Origin: Bacillus sp. cl95
GTDB taxonomy: Bacteria; Bacillota; Bacilli; Bacillales; Cytobacillaceae
Direction: 5' to 3'
DNA length: 64,000 bases
Assembly: GCF_900115925.1 (NCBI RefSeq)
Contig: NZ_FOYF01000002.1
Location: forward strand, 218,099-282,098
Part shown: in pieces, positions 37,054 to 46,037 of the stretch
How the letters are laid out: the number at the start of each line of letters is the position of its first letter
How positions within the stretch are numbered: the stretch's first letter is position 1
Translations under genes and position numbers: made by a program
Notes under the pieces: generated by a model
The model's database searches: none
Told to the model about the DNA's origin: nothing
Seen by the model: only the letters and a program-made list of their open reading frames with translations

Positions 37054-38267
37054 TGGCACGTTTTCGATATTCAGGACGCGATCGTAAGGGGAAACGGCAG
37101 GGCACCGTCAACTCCCCTTCAAAGCGCGAAGCTTTATTGAAATTAAAAGAAGAGGGAGTAAAGGTAATTGAAATTTCCGAGGTTCCTGAAACATGGCTAA
37201 CAAAGGATATTGCAATAGGAAACCCCGTTAAGCTTGAGCACTTTGTCATCTACATGCGCCAATTTGCTACGTTGCTGAAAGCTGGGGTGACAGTCGTTGA
37301 TTCGACTCAAATCCTAGCAGATCAGACGGACAGTAAAGCACTCAAAAAGGCATTACTAGATATCGAGCAAGAATTGCGCGAAGGTAATCCCTTATCCATG
37401 GCTGTAAAAAAGTATCCGAAAATCTTTACGCCCATGTTCATCAATATGATCAGAGCGGGTGAAGTTGGCGGGAATATGGAAGAAACACTCGAACGACTTG
37501 CTGAACATTACGAAAAACAGCATCATACAAAGCAAAAAATTGTTTCGGCACTTACGTATCCGATGGTTATCGGGATAATTGCGATCGGGGTTGTAATCTT
37601 TTTATTAGTATCTGTTGTACCCACATTTGTGGCCATGTTTGCTGATTTGGGTGGAGAATTACCTACGATAACTAGATTTGTTTTAGGTGCCAGTGAATTT
37701 ATGCAAATTTATTGGTGGCTTGTTTTACTGATTGGGATTGGAATCGTTATCCTTTTGTCATACTTAAGAAAGAACAAAGAAACAAAATATTACCTAGATT
37801 ATGCCTTACTACGGATGCCTTTGTTTGGCAAACTGCTTCAAAAAGCGGTTCTTGCAAGGATGACGCGTACTTTAAGTTCGCTTTTCTCTAGTTCAGTTCC
37901 AATTCTGCAGGCAATGTCGATTGTTGAGAATGTCGTCGAAAATGAAGTGATTGCTCGTGTAGTGCGAAAGTCCCGTGACTCTTTAGAAAAAGGGCAATCT
38001 ATGACGGTCCCTATGAAGGACCATTGGGCATTTCCACAACTTGTCACACAAATGATTTCAATTGGTGAAGCTACTGGTGCATTAGACGCTATGTTAGGTA
38101 AAATCGCTGATTTCTATGAGAAGGAAGTAGACACAGGAACAGACCGCTTAAAATCCTTAATAGAGCCACTTATGATAGTAGTTTTAGCAGGATTGGTGGG
38201 CACAATCGTAACGTCAATTATGGTACCGATGTTTGAAATGTTTAATCAATTTGACAAAAAATATTAA
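37053..38267 (+). CDS. pilC: type IV pilus inner-membrane platform protein PilC
   Basis: GspF/PilC-family platform that couples the ATPases to pilin insertion. 404 residues with the classical duplicated GspF domain: first copy about 65-190 (FVIYMRQFATLLKAGVTVVDS), second about 270-395 (RMTRTLSSLFSSSVPILQAM). Three membrane segments are visible (about 168-192, 220-240, 370-392) and the family's GEATGALDAML signature. It starts in the pilT stop (TAATG). Confidence 0.95.
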   Translation: MARFRYSGRDRKGKRQGTVNSPSKREALLKLKEEGVKVIEISEVPETWLTKDIAIGNPVKLEHFVIYMRQFATLLKAGVTVVDSTQILADQTDSKALKKALLDIEQELREGNPLSMAVKKYPKIFTPMFINMIRAGEVGGNMEETLERLAEHYEKQHHTKQKIVSALTYPMVIGIIAIGVVIFLLVSVVPTFVAMFADLGGELPTITRFVLGASEFMQIYWWLVLLIGIGIVILLSYLRKNKETKYYLDYALLRMPLFGKLLQKAVLARMTRTLSSLFSSSVPILQAMSIVENVVENEVIARVVRKSRDSLEKGQSMTVPMKDHWAFPQLVTQMISIGEATGALDAMLGKIADFYEKEVDTGTDRLKSLIEPLMIVVLAGLVGTIVTSIMVPMFEMFNQFDKKY

Positions 38268-38397
38268 AATATTTCTTTTATAACAAAAATCTGTTTTAAT
38301 AGACAAATAGCACTAAATTCTTCTTCCCTAATTCTGACAAATATTGTATGATAATGAGGAAGAAAGTACTATACATAAAATGGGGAGAGTGGAAAAT

Positions 38398-38808
38398 TTG
38401 TTTAAAGCTTTAAAGCAAAAAATGAAAGATCAACGTGGTTTAACATTGATCGAATTGTTAGCAGTTATCGTTATCTTGGGAATTATTGCAGCAATTGCGA
38501 TTCCTGCGATTGGAAATCTAATTGACAATTCTAAGCAGAAAGCAACTATTAATGATGGACTCCAAATAATTAATTCAGCTAAACTTTATGTAACTGAAAA
38601 TCCTACTGACCTTGAAATTTCACCTACAGAATTACAACCTTATTTAGATGGACAAAAATCAAACTTTACTAAAGTAACAGTAAGTAAGACAAGTGGTGTT
38701 TTGGTTTTAAATTTATTTGGTCATGATTCAGTTGCGTTAGTAAATGGTAAAACTTCTCCTGCCGGAACTGCAACTTCTGTCACAGAAAAGAATCTTCTAG
38801 ATTATTAA
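38398..38808 (+). CDS. pilA: major type IV prepilin
   Basis: Structural pilin. The class III signal is QRG followed by LTLIELLAVIVILGIIAAIAIPAIGNLIDN, with Glu5 present; PilD would cut after the glycine. The mature protein of about 122 residues has one N-terminal hydrophobic helix and a small globular head with no cysteines. I prefer the TTG at 38398 (14-residue leader) because GGGGAGAGTGG lies just before it; an ATG at 38380 (20-residue leader) or 38344 would have poor ribosome sites. A 130-base gap after pilC suggests extra control or an internal promoter. The gene symbol is given by position and type, not by orthology. Confidence 0.88.
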   Translation: MFKALKQKMKDQRGLTLIELLAVIVILGIIAAIAIPAIGNLIDNSKQKATINDGLQIINSAKLYVTENPTDLEISPTELQPYLDGQKSNFTKVTVSKTSGVLVLNLFGHDSVALVNGKTSPAGTATSVTEKNLLDY

Positions 38809-39564
38809 ATGATAACATTTAATTTGTTTGTCTATGGCATTGTCTTCGGCTCATTCTTCAACGTAGTCGGCCTTCGCGTCCCTATAAAGAAGTCGATTGT
38901 TGCACCAAGGTCGGCTTGTCCGACATGTGGGCATCAGTTGAGAGCCTGGGAGTTGATTCCGGTAGGATCTTATTTGATTCAAGGTGGAAAATGCCGCGGC
39001 TGTCAGTCGCGGATTTCTCCTATTTATCCGATTACTGAACTGATTACAGGTGTTTTGTTTGCATTAGCCCCAATATTTGTCGGGTGGACATACGAATTAG
39101 TAGTCGCTTTGACATTGATTTCTTTACTCATGATTATCTTCGTTTCAGACATTCACTATATGCTTATCCCTGATAAAATTTTGCTTGTGTTTAGCGGAAT
39201 TTTTTTATTTGAGCGTTTTTTCACTCCACTTACTCCATGGTGGGATTCGATTCTAGGAGCCACGGTCGGCTTTCTATTGCTATTTGCCATTATGCTAATC
39301 AGTAAAGGTGGCATGGGTGGTGGGGATGTAAAACTTTACGGAGTGCTTGGCTTCGTTCTTGGCACCAAACTTGTTTTACTTTCATTCTTTTTAGCTACTC
39401 TATTTGGAGCTGTTATTGGTATTTTTGCTATGCTTATCAAGCTTGTCGAACGGAGACAGCCAATTCCGTTTGGTCCATTCATTGTTGCTGGCACACTTTT
39501 CTCTTATTTTTACGGAGAAGAACTGATAGATTACTATTTAAACTTTATTACATATGGATTTTAA
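38809..39564 (+). CDS. pilD: prepilin peptidase / N-methylase PilD (ComC-type)
   Basis: Membrane aspartyl protease that cleaves and methylates prepilins. 251 residues with GSFFNVVGLRVP at the N-terminus, the zinc-type cysteines CPTCGH and CRGCQS, and the two catalytic aspartates in VSDIHYMLIPD (about residue 112) and GGGDVKLYG (about 173). About seven to eight membrane segments. Its ATG directly abuts the pilin stop (TAAATG) without a recognisable Shine-Dalgarno site, so translation probably depends on coupling to the pilin. In B. subtilis this chromosomal position is held by comC, so it likely also serves competence pseudopilins if these exist elsewhere. Confidence 0.94.
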   Translation: MITFNLFVYGIVFGSFFNVVGLRVPIKKSIVAPRSACPTCGHQLRAWELIPVGSYLIQGGKCRGCQSRISPIYPITELITGVLFALAPIFVGWTYELVVALTLISLLMIIFVSDIHYMLIPDKILLVFSGIFLFERFFTPLTPWWDSILGATVGFLLLFAIMLISKGGMGGGDVKLYGVLGFVLGTKLVLLSFFLATLFGAVIGIFAMLIKLVERRQPIPFGPFIVAGTLFSYFYGEELIDYYLNFITYGF

Positions 39565-39582
39565 AATTAAGGGGTCGTCATT

Positions 39583-40578
39583 ATGCCATTTTCCCTATCA
39601 CTGCAAAGTAACCGTATTGCAAATTTAATAATCAATGATCACTCCATTCGTTTTCTTGAGCTCAAGCAGACTAATCCGCCTGTAACAGGGCGATGGGGAG
39701 AAAAGTTTTTGCCACCGGGGATCATTTCGGAGGGGAAAATAACAGATTTCGAAACTCTTGAAAATATATTAGAAGAATGCGTGGATGAATGGAAAATCCA
39801 CAAAAGAAATGTCAGATTTACAGTACCGGATTCGCTGATCATTATTAGAAAAGTTGCCATTCCGGCAGATGTAGAAGAGGACGAAATCAAAAGTTATTTG
39901 TATATGGAACTTGGTTCAAGCATTCATCTTCCATTTGAAGATCCAGTTTTTGATATTTTTCCATTGAAATACAAAGGCACACAAAAGGAAGTCGTCTTAT
40001 TTGCCGCACCAGAACAATATGTAATGGAATATTCCAATCTGTTGTCAGGGGTAAAGCTGAATCCAATTGCAGCGGATATCTCGCCATTGGCTCTTTATCG
40101 CTTATATCATTCGGTGAACAATGTAAAAGGGGACGAACGAGTATTCAAGGTACACTTTACTCTTACGAATGTCATGATGAGTATTTTCGAAAATCATATT
40201 CCGCAATTCATGAGACATTTTCCGATTGAACTTAATATTGAAAACTGGAAAATTAAACGGGATCGCAAAGGTCTTTACGAATACACATATACTGGTGATT
40301 CTATTAAACTTCAATACCAATTCGAAGATATCTATAAAGAAATGGTAAAGCTGATGGATTTCTACCGTTATTCGTTAAACAATGGGAATCAAGAAGTTAC
40401 CAAGATTGTCGTGAGCGGTGACCATCCCATGCTGTCGGCCTTTACAGAAGAAATGGTGGAACGATCGGGAATACAGGTCGAAGTCCTTCAATCAGGCAGT
40501 GTATCAAGTGTGAAAAATAAGGAACTGCCGGCGACACATTTGTTGGCTTTAGGCCTTGCATTAAAAGAGGTGGAATAA
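39583..40578 (+). CDS. pilM: PilM-like actin-fold protein of the pilus alignment complex
   Basis: 331-residue cytoplasmic protein with PilM features: an N-terminal segment binding the same concept (FLELKQTNPPVTGRWGEKFLPPGII), the KRNVRFTVPDSLIIIRKVAIPA strand, and DEIKSYLYMELGSSIHLPFEDPVFD. The later nucleotide-binding strands are altered: where PilM normally has a V-D-I-G-x-x-x-T motif, this protein has KVHFTLTNVMMSIF, and VSGDHPML replaces the usual SGG. ATP binding may thus be lost or changed. It starts 19 bases after pilD and overlaps pilN by one base. Confidence 0.85.
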   Translation: MPFSLSLQSNRIANLIINDHSIRFLELKQTNPPVTGRWGEKFLPPGIISEGKITDFETLENILEECVDEWKIHKRNVRFTVPDSLIIIRKVAIPADVEEDEIKSYLYMELGSSIHLPFEDPVFDIFPLKYKGTQKEVVLFAAPEQYVMEYSNLLSGVKLNPIAADISPLALYRLYHSVNNVKGDERVFKVHFTLTNVMMSIFENHIPQFMRHFPIELNIENWKIKRDRKGLYEYTYTGDSIKLQYQFEDIYKEMVKLMDFYRYSLNNGNQEVTKIVVSGDHPMLSAFTEEMVERSGIQVEVLQSGSVSSVKNKELPATHLLALGLALKEVE

Positions 40579-41225
40579 TGTTAGTTGAAATCAATCTACT
40601 TCCCATAAAAGAACGCCGAAGTTCTGCCATGCTTTTTGCAACGGCTCTATTTGTCGGCCTATTCATTGTTGTCATCGCATTTTTCTACTGGAGAGTTCAT
40701 ACGATTCAAAGTGACCTTGATGTAGTGAATAAGGGAATCACCCATACGCAACAGATCGCTGCGAAAGAACAAGAGAAATTCCAGTTAGATGTGGGAACTG
40801 AATCAATAAAACAATTGGAGACTTCGATTGAATGGGCAGATAAGTATCCAATTGCGTCTGTTCCAGTTATGAGACATTTGACTTCGCTTCTCCCTGAACG
40901 CGGGTTTATTCAAACATTCAGTTATGATGAGCTTGGAACGTTAACGCTCTCTGTTCAGTTTGATACAAGCAGGGAAGCTGCCTATTTCCTGAATCGTTTG
41001 CAGGGTTCAGAGATGATTCAAAGTGCTGATTTAAACTCGCTTACTACAAAAGAAGATGAAGAAACTCCTACTGTTGAGAATGGAGTTACAGCAACTTCTC
41101 AAAATGATAAAGTAGATGAATATATTCCACGCTACTTAGCGGAGTTCCAAATCCAGCTTCATAAGGAAATGGCGCGAAAACCGATTGAAGATAGTTTTGC
41201 AGGGGAAGGAGTGAGCGGAACGTGA
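40578..41225 (+). CDS. pilN: PilN-like pilus alignment protein
   Basis: 215 residues with a short cytoplasmic N-terminus containing EINLLP (residues 4-9), the peptide by which PilN binds PilM, then one membrane span (about 20-40) and a coiled extracellular domain. It begins in the pilM stop (TAATG) and ends overlapping the pilO GTG start (GTGA), so the three are translationally linked. Confidence 0.88.
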   Translation: MLVEINLLPIKERRSSAMLFATALFVGLFIVVIAFFYWRVHTIQSDLDVVNKGITHTQQIAAKEQEKFQLDVGTESIKQLETSIEWADKYPIASVPVMRHLTSLLPERGFIQTFSYDELGTLTLSVQFDTSREAAYFLNRLQGSEMIQSADLNSLTTKEDEETPTVENGVTATSQNDKVDEYIPRYLAEFQIQLHKEMARKPIEDSFAGEGVSGT

Positions 41226-42034
41226 AGCTTCGTCTCTCAAAAAAAGACAAATCAATATTCGGAGCATTTTTCGTTATTATTCTTTTGACAACGGCAGCAG
41301 CACAGTTTTTGTTTGTTCAACCTTTGCAAGCTGAACTTGTTCAAAAAAAACAATCACTACAAACTGAGCAAAAATTATTAGAGACCATTCAGCAGAAAAA
41401 AGGTGCTCTTTCTGAAAATACAGTGGTAAGCACAACTGAACTTCAAAAGAAAATGCCTGTTCAGCCATTAGTAGATCAATTGATACTTGATTTGGAAAAG
41501 GCGGAGGTTGTTTCTAACTCTACTATTAAAAGTATGGCGTTTTCCTCAGATGCTTCAACAGTTGAGGAAGGTACTATTGAAGCAGCACCAACAGAAGCAC
41601 CACCTGCCAATACAGAAGGCCAGGAGACGACTACCGAAACAACGGATGCCGTCGCTACGACTGAAACTGCTGTCGATCCTGCAGTAGCTAGTGCCCTTCC
41701 TGCAGGTGTAAAGAAAGTCAGTGTAGAACTATCCATTGAATCTCCAAGCTACGAAGATTTGGAGAAATTCATTGCTACATTGGAAAGCATGAAACGCATT
41801 TCTGTAGTAGCAAAAATCGACTTCACAGGTGGAGACGAAATTACGACACTGGAGGACGAAGATGAACCTTTGGTTTACACTCTTTCGCTGACGGCATTCT
41901 ATATGCCTGACTTGAAGGACTTACAAGACCATTTGCCTGAGCTAGCAACACCAGCACCGGCTAACAAGCGCAATCCACTTAGCAAATTTTCTGATGTATC
42001 GACAACAAGTGAATCTGACGATAGCAACCAATAA
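41222..42034 (+). CDS. pilO: PilO-like pilus alignment protein
   Basis: 270 residues: a short basic N-terminus, one membrane span (about 14-34), a coiled coil (about 35-65), a Thr/Ala/Glu/Pro-rich low-complexity linker (about 115-160), and a ferredoxin-like extracellular domain (SVELSIESPSYEDLEKFIATLESMKR). This order is typical for PilO. GTG start, overlapping pilN by four bases. It ends the pilus operon. No pilP or secretin gene follows, as expected in a cell without an outer membrane. Confidence 0.86.
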   Translation: MKLRLSKKDKSIFGAFFVIILLTTAAAQFLFVQPLQAELVQKKQSLQTEQKLLETIQQKKGALSENTVVSTTELQKKMPVQPLVDQLILDLEKAEVVSNSTIKSMAFSSDASTVEEGTIEAAPTEAPPANTEGQETTTETTDAVATTETAVDPAVASALPAGVKKVSVELSIESPSYEDLEKFIATLESMKRISVVAKIDFTGGDEITTLEDEDEPLVYTLSLTAFYMPDLKDLQDHLPELATPAPANKRNPLSKFSDVSTTSESDDSNQ

Positions 42035-42054
42035 AAATATTGGCGAAATCATTC

Positions 42055-42090
42055 AATAACAAGACGACAAAAGTCTTGTTATTTTTTTTT
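42055..42090 (+). terminator. Rho-independent terminator of the pilus operon
   Basis: AATAACAAGAC / GTCTTGTTATT perfect stem, loop GACAAAA, and nine Ts. Confidence 0.95.
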
Positions 42091-42141
42091 GCTTCTATGA
42101 TAGGATGAAGCAAATCAGTCGACTTGAAGGGAGCTAATAAG

Positions 42142-43158
42142 GTGGACAAGCGACAAAACGGAAAAACGATCACAATCAAAATAAATGGCAATGAACAACC
42201 CTTTCGGGAGGATACATCATCAGAAACGATCCTTCCACTAGAAACATTTACACGCAATGAAACAGCGGCAGCACAAGAAGCCGCTGAAGAAAGCTTTGAT
42301 TGGATCTTACCAGAAAACGATAATCAAAACGAAATTGCCGAATATCGTATTGTTAATCAACCTGCCAAAAAGACAAAAAACAAAACGAATATTCCAAAAC
42401 AGATCTGGGGGAAAAACAACAATACTCACATCAAATCGATAGTGTTTTCGGTGTTTTTTGCACTACTATTTGGGACAAGTCTTGGCGTTCTCATGTTGAA
42501 ACTCGTTATTAATGACCAAACGGAGCCAGCGAAAACGGCAGCAACAACACCGGTTACTGGAGGTTCTGACACACCTAAAGAAACGGTGGGTAAATCCGCT
42601 TTTCTGTTGCATCCGATTTCAACTTTTATCGTTCAGGAAGGCGTGTATTCAACGAAAGATGGAGCAGAAAAGGCGTCTGAAGCGGCTAAGCAAAAGGGTG
42701 TTCCAACTGCCATAATTGAAAAGGATGGTAAGTTCTTGCTTATTTTAGGAATTGCAGGTTCGATTGATCATGCTAAATCGCTTGGTGCTACATACAAAGA
42801 GAAAGATATCGACTTTTTTGCAAAAGCTCTGGAGATTCCTGAAAGACCGCTGGCAGATGTAAATGCTTCAGAGAAAGAAGTGATGGAAACGGCTGCTTCT
42901 TTTTATCAAAGCTTAACAGTAGCTGCAAGTTATACGGCAAGTGACATGCCAGCTGAATTGACGGCAAAGCTGGACGAATACGAAAAGGAATGGACAAGCT
43001 TAAAAGATGACAAAGGAAATGCAAAAGTGAAAGGGATGAAAGAAGAATTGTTGGGAGCGTCAGCTGCGGCTAAGACGTTTTCAAAAAGTAAAAAGGAAAG
43101 TGACTACCAAAAGCTTCAACAGCACTTATTATCCTTTGTGGTCTTATATCATTCATAA
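42142..43158 (+). CDS. spoIIB: stage II sporulation protein SpoIIB
   Basis: Septal peptidoglycan-remodelling helper in sporulation. 338 residues: a cytoplasmic N-terminus (KRQNGKTITIKINGNEQPF, like B. subtilis SpoIIB), one membrane segment (about 98-123, SIVFSVFFALLFGTSLGVLM), and an extracellular SPOR-type domain (about 155-230, FIVQEGVYSTKDGAEKASEA). The GTG at 42142 follows AAGGGAGC and gives the start that aligns with SpoIIB. Its neighbours folC/pilD upstream and maf downstream match the B. subtilis folC-comC-spoIIB-maf order. Confidence 0.9.
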   Translation: MDKRQNGKTITIKINGNEQPFREDTSSETILPLETFTRNETAAAQEAAEESFDWILPENDNQNEIAEYRIVNQPAKKTKNKTNIPKQIWGKNNNTHIKSIVFSVFFALLFGTSLGVLMLKLVINDQTEPAKTAATTPVTGGSDTPKETVGKSAFLLHPISTFIVQEGVYSTKDGAEKASEAAKQKGVPTAIIEKDGKFLLILGIAGSIDHAKSLGATYKEKDIDFFAKALEIPERPLADVNASEKEVMETAASFYQSLTVAASYTASDMPAELTAKLDEYEKEWTSLKDDKGNAKVKGMKEELLGASAAAKTFSKSKKESDYQKLQQHLLSFVVLYHS

Positions 43159-43350
43159 CGACAAATAAACCTAAGAAATTGGATAAACCGATTATTTTCT
43201 GGGAAATGTATTGGGAGAAGTCTGCTTCGTTAAAAGGGTAGGCTTTTTTCTTATTTAAAAATATATGACCTTATGAATTGTTTGATGTGACAAATTTTGA
43301 TACGATTAGATTGTATCTCCCAAATACGAATGGTAAGGTAAGGTGATGAA

Positions 43351-43926
43351 ATGCAACGCCTCATTTTAGCCTCTTCTTCTCCACGGCGAAAAGAACTTCT
43401 TGAAAACCTCCATCTCACATTTGAAATCTCAAGTAGTGACGTAGATGAAAGTTTCGATGCAGAAATGACACCAGCGGAAGTAGTTAAGATGCTTGCTAAA
43501 CGAAAAGCTCAAAAAGTATTTGAGTCAAACCCTGATGCATTTGTAATCGGATCTGACACCGTTGTCGTTTCAGATGAGTTGATTTTAGGTAAACCAGAAA
43601 CAGAATCTGAAGCGATTGAAATGCTGAAAAGACTTTCTGGTAAGACCCACAGTGTATTTACAGGTGTAGCGATCTTGTCCCCCATCAAAAACACTGAATT
43701 TTATGAAAAAACAGATGTAATGTTTTGGGAGTTAACTGATGAGGAAATAAGAAGTTATGTACAAAGCGGAGAACCTTTTGACAAAGCAGGGGGCTATGGA
43801 ATCCAAGGCTTTGGCAGTATGTTGGTAAAAAAAATCTCCGGCGATTATTTTGCAGTAGTTGGGTTACCTGTTTCCAGAACACTACGTGAATTGCAACAAG
43901 CTGGCTACAAGTATCCCTATTCGTGA
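43351..43926 (+). CDS. maf: Maf nucleotide pyrophosphatase
   Basis: Hydrolyses dTTP, UTP and modified nucleotides; in B. subtilis overproduction delays septation. 191 residues with the family signature LASSSPRRKELL (residues 5-16), the SSDVDESF loop, KAQKVFE, IGSDTVVV with the catalytic aspartate, and DKAGGYGIQGFG. It has a 192-base upstream gap and ends 38 bases before radC. Confidence 0.96.
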   Translation: MQRLILASSSPRRKELLENLHLTFEISSSDVDESFDAEMTPAEVVKMLAKRKAQKVFESNPDAFVIGSDTVVVSDELILGKPETESEAIEMLKRLSGKTHSVFTGVAILSPIKNTEFYEKTDVMFWELTDEEIRSYVQSGEPFDKAGGYGIQGFGSMLVKKISGDYFAVVGLPVSRTLRELQQAGYKYPYS

Positions 43927-43964
43927 CCCGTCAATAACTCCCTTACCAATAGGGAGGAATAACA

Positions 43965-44654
43965 GTGACTATGAATACGTTAATGATCAGGGATTTTCCC
44001 CAGGATGAAAAGCCAAGGGAACGTTTTATCCAAAACGGTCCTGAAAGTCTCTCCAACCACGAGCTCATTGCGATTTTACTCAGAACAGGCACAAAGGAGG
44101 AATCTGTCCTCCAGCTCTCCAATCGCCTCCTTTCCCAATTTGAAGGATTAAGGCTTTTAAAAGATGCCTCATTGGAAGAAATTACGTCCATCAATGGCAT
44201 CGGAATGGCAAAAGCTATTCAAATACTTGCTGCTGTTGAAATTGGTAGGAGGGTGGCGAACCTTTCGACAGATGATCGCTATGTCATTCGTTCTCCAGAA
44301 GATGGGGCAAAATACGTAATGAACGATATGCGATTTCTCTCCCAAGAACACTTTGTGTGCCTCTACTTAAACACGAAGAATCAAGTGCTCCATAAACAAA
44401 CCATCTTCATAGGCAGCTTAAATGCCTCCATCGTACATCCTAGGGAGGTTTTTAAAGAAGCATTCCGCCGTTCTGCTGCTTCCATTATTTGTCTTCATAA
44501 TCATCCTTCCGGAGATCCGTCCCCAAGCAGGGAGGATATTGAAGTGACAAAAAGACTTGCAGAATGCGGGAAAATCATCGGAATTGAATTGCTTGACCAT
44601 TTGATAATCGGGGAAAATAAATTTGTTAGCTTAAAGGAAAAAGGTTATTTGTGA
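43965..44654 (+). CDS. radC: RadC-family JAMM-domain protein
   Basis: DNA-linked protein with an N-terminal helix-hairpin-helix (ITSINGIGMAKAIQI, about 67-81) and a C-terminal JAMM/MPN+ metalloprotease-like domain with HNHPSGDPSPSREDI (about 176-190). 229 residues. Its precise function is unsettled; B. subtilis names it ysxA. The start is GTG 43965 after GGGAGG; an ATG at 43971 is 13 bases from that site and less likely. Confidence 0.93.
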   Translation: MTMNTLMIRDFPQDEKPRERFIQNGPESLSNHELIAILLRTGTKEESVLQLSNRLLSQFEGLRLLKDASLEEITSINGIGMAKAIQILAAVEIGRRVANLSTDDRYVIRSPEDGAKYVMNDMRFLSQEHFVCLYLNTKNQVLHKQTIFIGSLNASIVHPREVFKEAFRRSAASIICLHNHPSGDPSPSREDIEVTKRLAECGKIIGIELLDHLIIGENKFVSLKEKGYL

Positions 44655-44668
44655 CACTATGTTTTTAT

Positions 44669-44698
44669 TTGACGTTACGATATAATATTGTTTATGAT
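44669..44698 (+). promoter_or_regulatory. sigma-A promoter of mreB
   Basis: TTGACG at 44669-44674, 18 bases, TATGAT at 44693-44698, about 110 bases before mreB. Confidence 0.6.
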
Positions 44699-44810
44699 TT
44701 TTTGAGTGCTTCATTCAAATAAACAATTGATGATGAACAAAAATCTATCTTATAAATAGACACCTTAAATTAGATTTTATGGATTTCGTATCAGAAAGGG
44801 AGATACAACT

Positions 44811-45833
44811 ATGTTTGGATTTGGGACAAGAGATCTTGGTATTGATTTAGGAACAGCCAATACCCTTGTATATGTAAAAGGAAAAGGAATTGTCGTAAGA
44901 GAGCCATCTGTAGTCGCAATGCAGACGGATACAAAACACATCGTTGCTGTTGGTAACGACGCGAAAAATATGATTGGTCGTACGCCTGGTAATGTCGTTG
45001 CTTTAAGACCAATGAAGGACGGCGTAATCGCTGATTATGAAACAACAGCGACAATGATGAAATATTATATTCGTCAAGCTTTGAAAAATAATAGCATGTT
45101 TGCTGGTAAGCCCTATGTCATGATTTGCGTACCTTCAGGCATAACGGCGGTTGAAGAGCGTGCGGTCATCGATGCTACTAGACAAGCAGGAGCTAGAGAT
45201 GCTTATACAATTGAAGAGCCATTCGCAGCAGCGATTGGAGCGAATCTGCCTGTTTGGGAACCAACAGGAAGCATGGTAGTCGATATCGGTGGCGGTACAA
45301 CAGAAGTGGCAATCATTTCACTTGGCGGGATTGTGACAAGTCAGTCAATCCGCATCGCGGGTGATGAGATGGACGATGCTATCATTCATTATATTCGTAA
45401 AAACTACAATCTTATGATTGGTGACCGTACTGCTGAAACAATCAAAGTTGAAATTGGTTCTGCTGGTAATCCTGAAGGAATTGAAAATATGGAAATCCGT
45501 GGTCGTGATTTACTAACAGGTCTTCCAAAAACAATTGAAATTACTGCGAAGGAAATTGCTACAGCTCTTCATGATACGGTGTATGCGATTGTCGATGCAG
45601 TAAAGAACACGCTTGAAAAAACTCCACCTGAACTTGCAGCAGACATCATGGACCGTGGTATTGTCCTGACTGGTGGCGGAGGATTATTAAGAAATCTTGA
45701 TAAAATCATCGCTGAAGAAACTAAAATGCCCGTCTTGATTGCTGAAAACCCGCTTGATTGTGTAGCAATTGGAACAGGTAAAGCACTTGATCATATCCAG
45801 TTATTCAAAAACAAAGCTAAAGATTCTCGCTAA
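44811..45833 (+). CDS. mreB: rod-shape-determining actin homologue MreB
   Basis: Membrane-associated actin filament that guides lateral wall synthesis. 340 residues with phosphate-1 [10 protein letters not shown] (about 10-19), the connect-1 and phosphate-2 [12 protein letters not shown] (about 162-173), adenosine loop [10 protein letters not shown] and the C-terminal connect-2 region. The amphipathic N-terminal [10 protein letters not shown] is typical of Gram-positive MreB. The ribosome site is AAGGGAG. A small transposed element separates its stop from mreC. Confidence 0.98.
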   Translation: MFGFGTRDLGIDLGTANTLVYVKGKGIVVREPSVVAMQTDTKHIVAVGNDAKNMIGRTPGNVVALRPMKDGVIADYETTATMMKYYIRQALKNNSMFAGKPYVMICVPSGITAVEERAVIDATRQAGARDAYTIEEPFAAAIGANLPVWEPTGSMVVDIGGGTTEVAIISLGGIVTSQSIRIAGDEMDDAIIHYIRKNYNLMIGDRTAETIKVEIGSAGNPEGIENMEIRGRDLLTGLPKTIEITAKEIATALHDTVYAIVDAVKNTLEKTPPELAADIMDRGIVLTGGGGLLRNLDKIIAEETKMPVLIAENPLDCVAIGTGKALDHIQLFKNKAKDSR

Positions 45834-45837
45834 TAAA

Positions 45838-46008
45838 GGCTATTTTCGCATTGGATGTTGCTTTTCGGAGGTTCTCTCCCCGCATTATTTATGGCTTCGC
45901 AGCTCTTTTCGAGAAGTTTCTGAACCGAGATTTAATAACAAATCGTAAAAATCCAGAAGCCGATTTTTACTTTTGGGTGTGAAAGCAACAAAGTTTACGA
46001 AAAGAGCC
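45838..46008 (+). mobile_element. MITE-like element with 8-bp target duplication, copy 2
   Basis: 171-bp non-coding element. It starts GGCTATTTTCGCATTGG and ends CAAAGTTTACGAAAAGAGCC, which pair as inverted repeats (left GGCTATTTTCG, reverse of right GGCTCTTTTCG, both reaching GTTGC). The octamer CTAATAAA is repeated exactly at 45830-45837 and 46009-46016. The left octamer contains the mreB stop codon (TAA 45831-45833). The inner sequence differs from copy 1 and has no reading frame. Confidence 0.85.
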
Positions 46009-46037
46009 CTAATAAAAGAAAGTAAGAGGTGTAAATC

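Noticed and set aside
34341..38267. Competence comGA-comGB instead of pilB-pilC
   Set aside because: The ATPase has MshEN and zinc-cysteine regions and is followed by pilT and later pilMNO, none of which occur in the comG operon.
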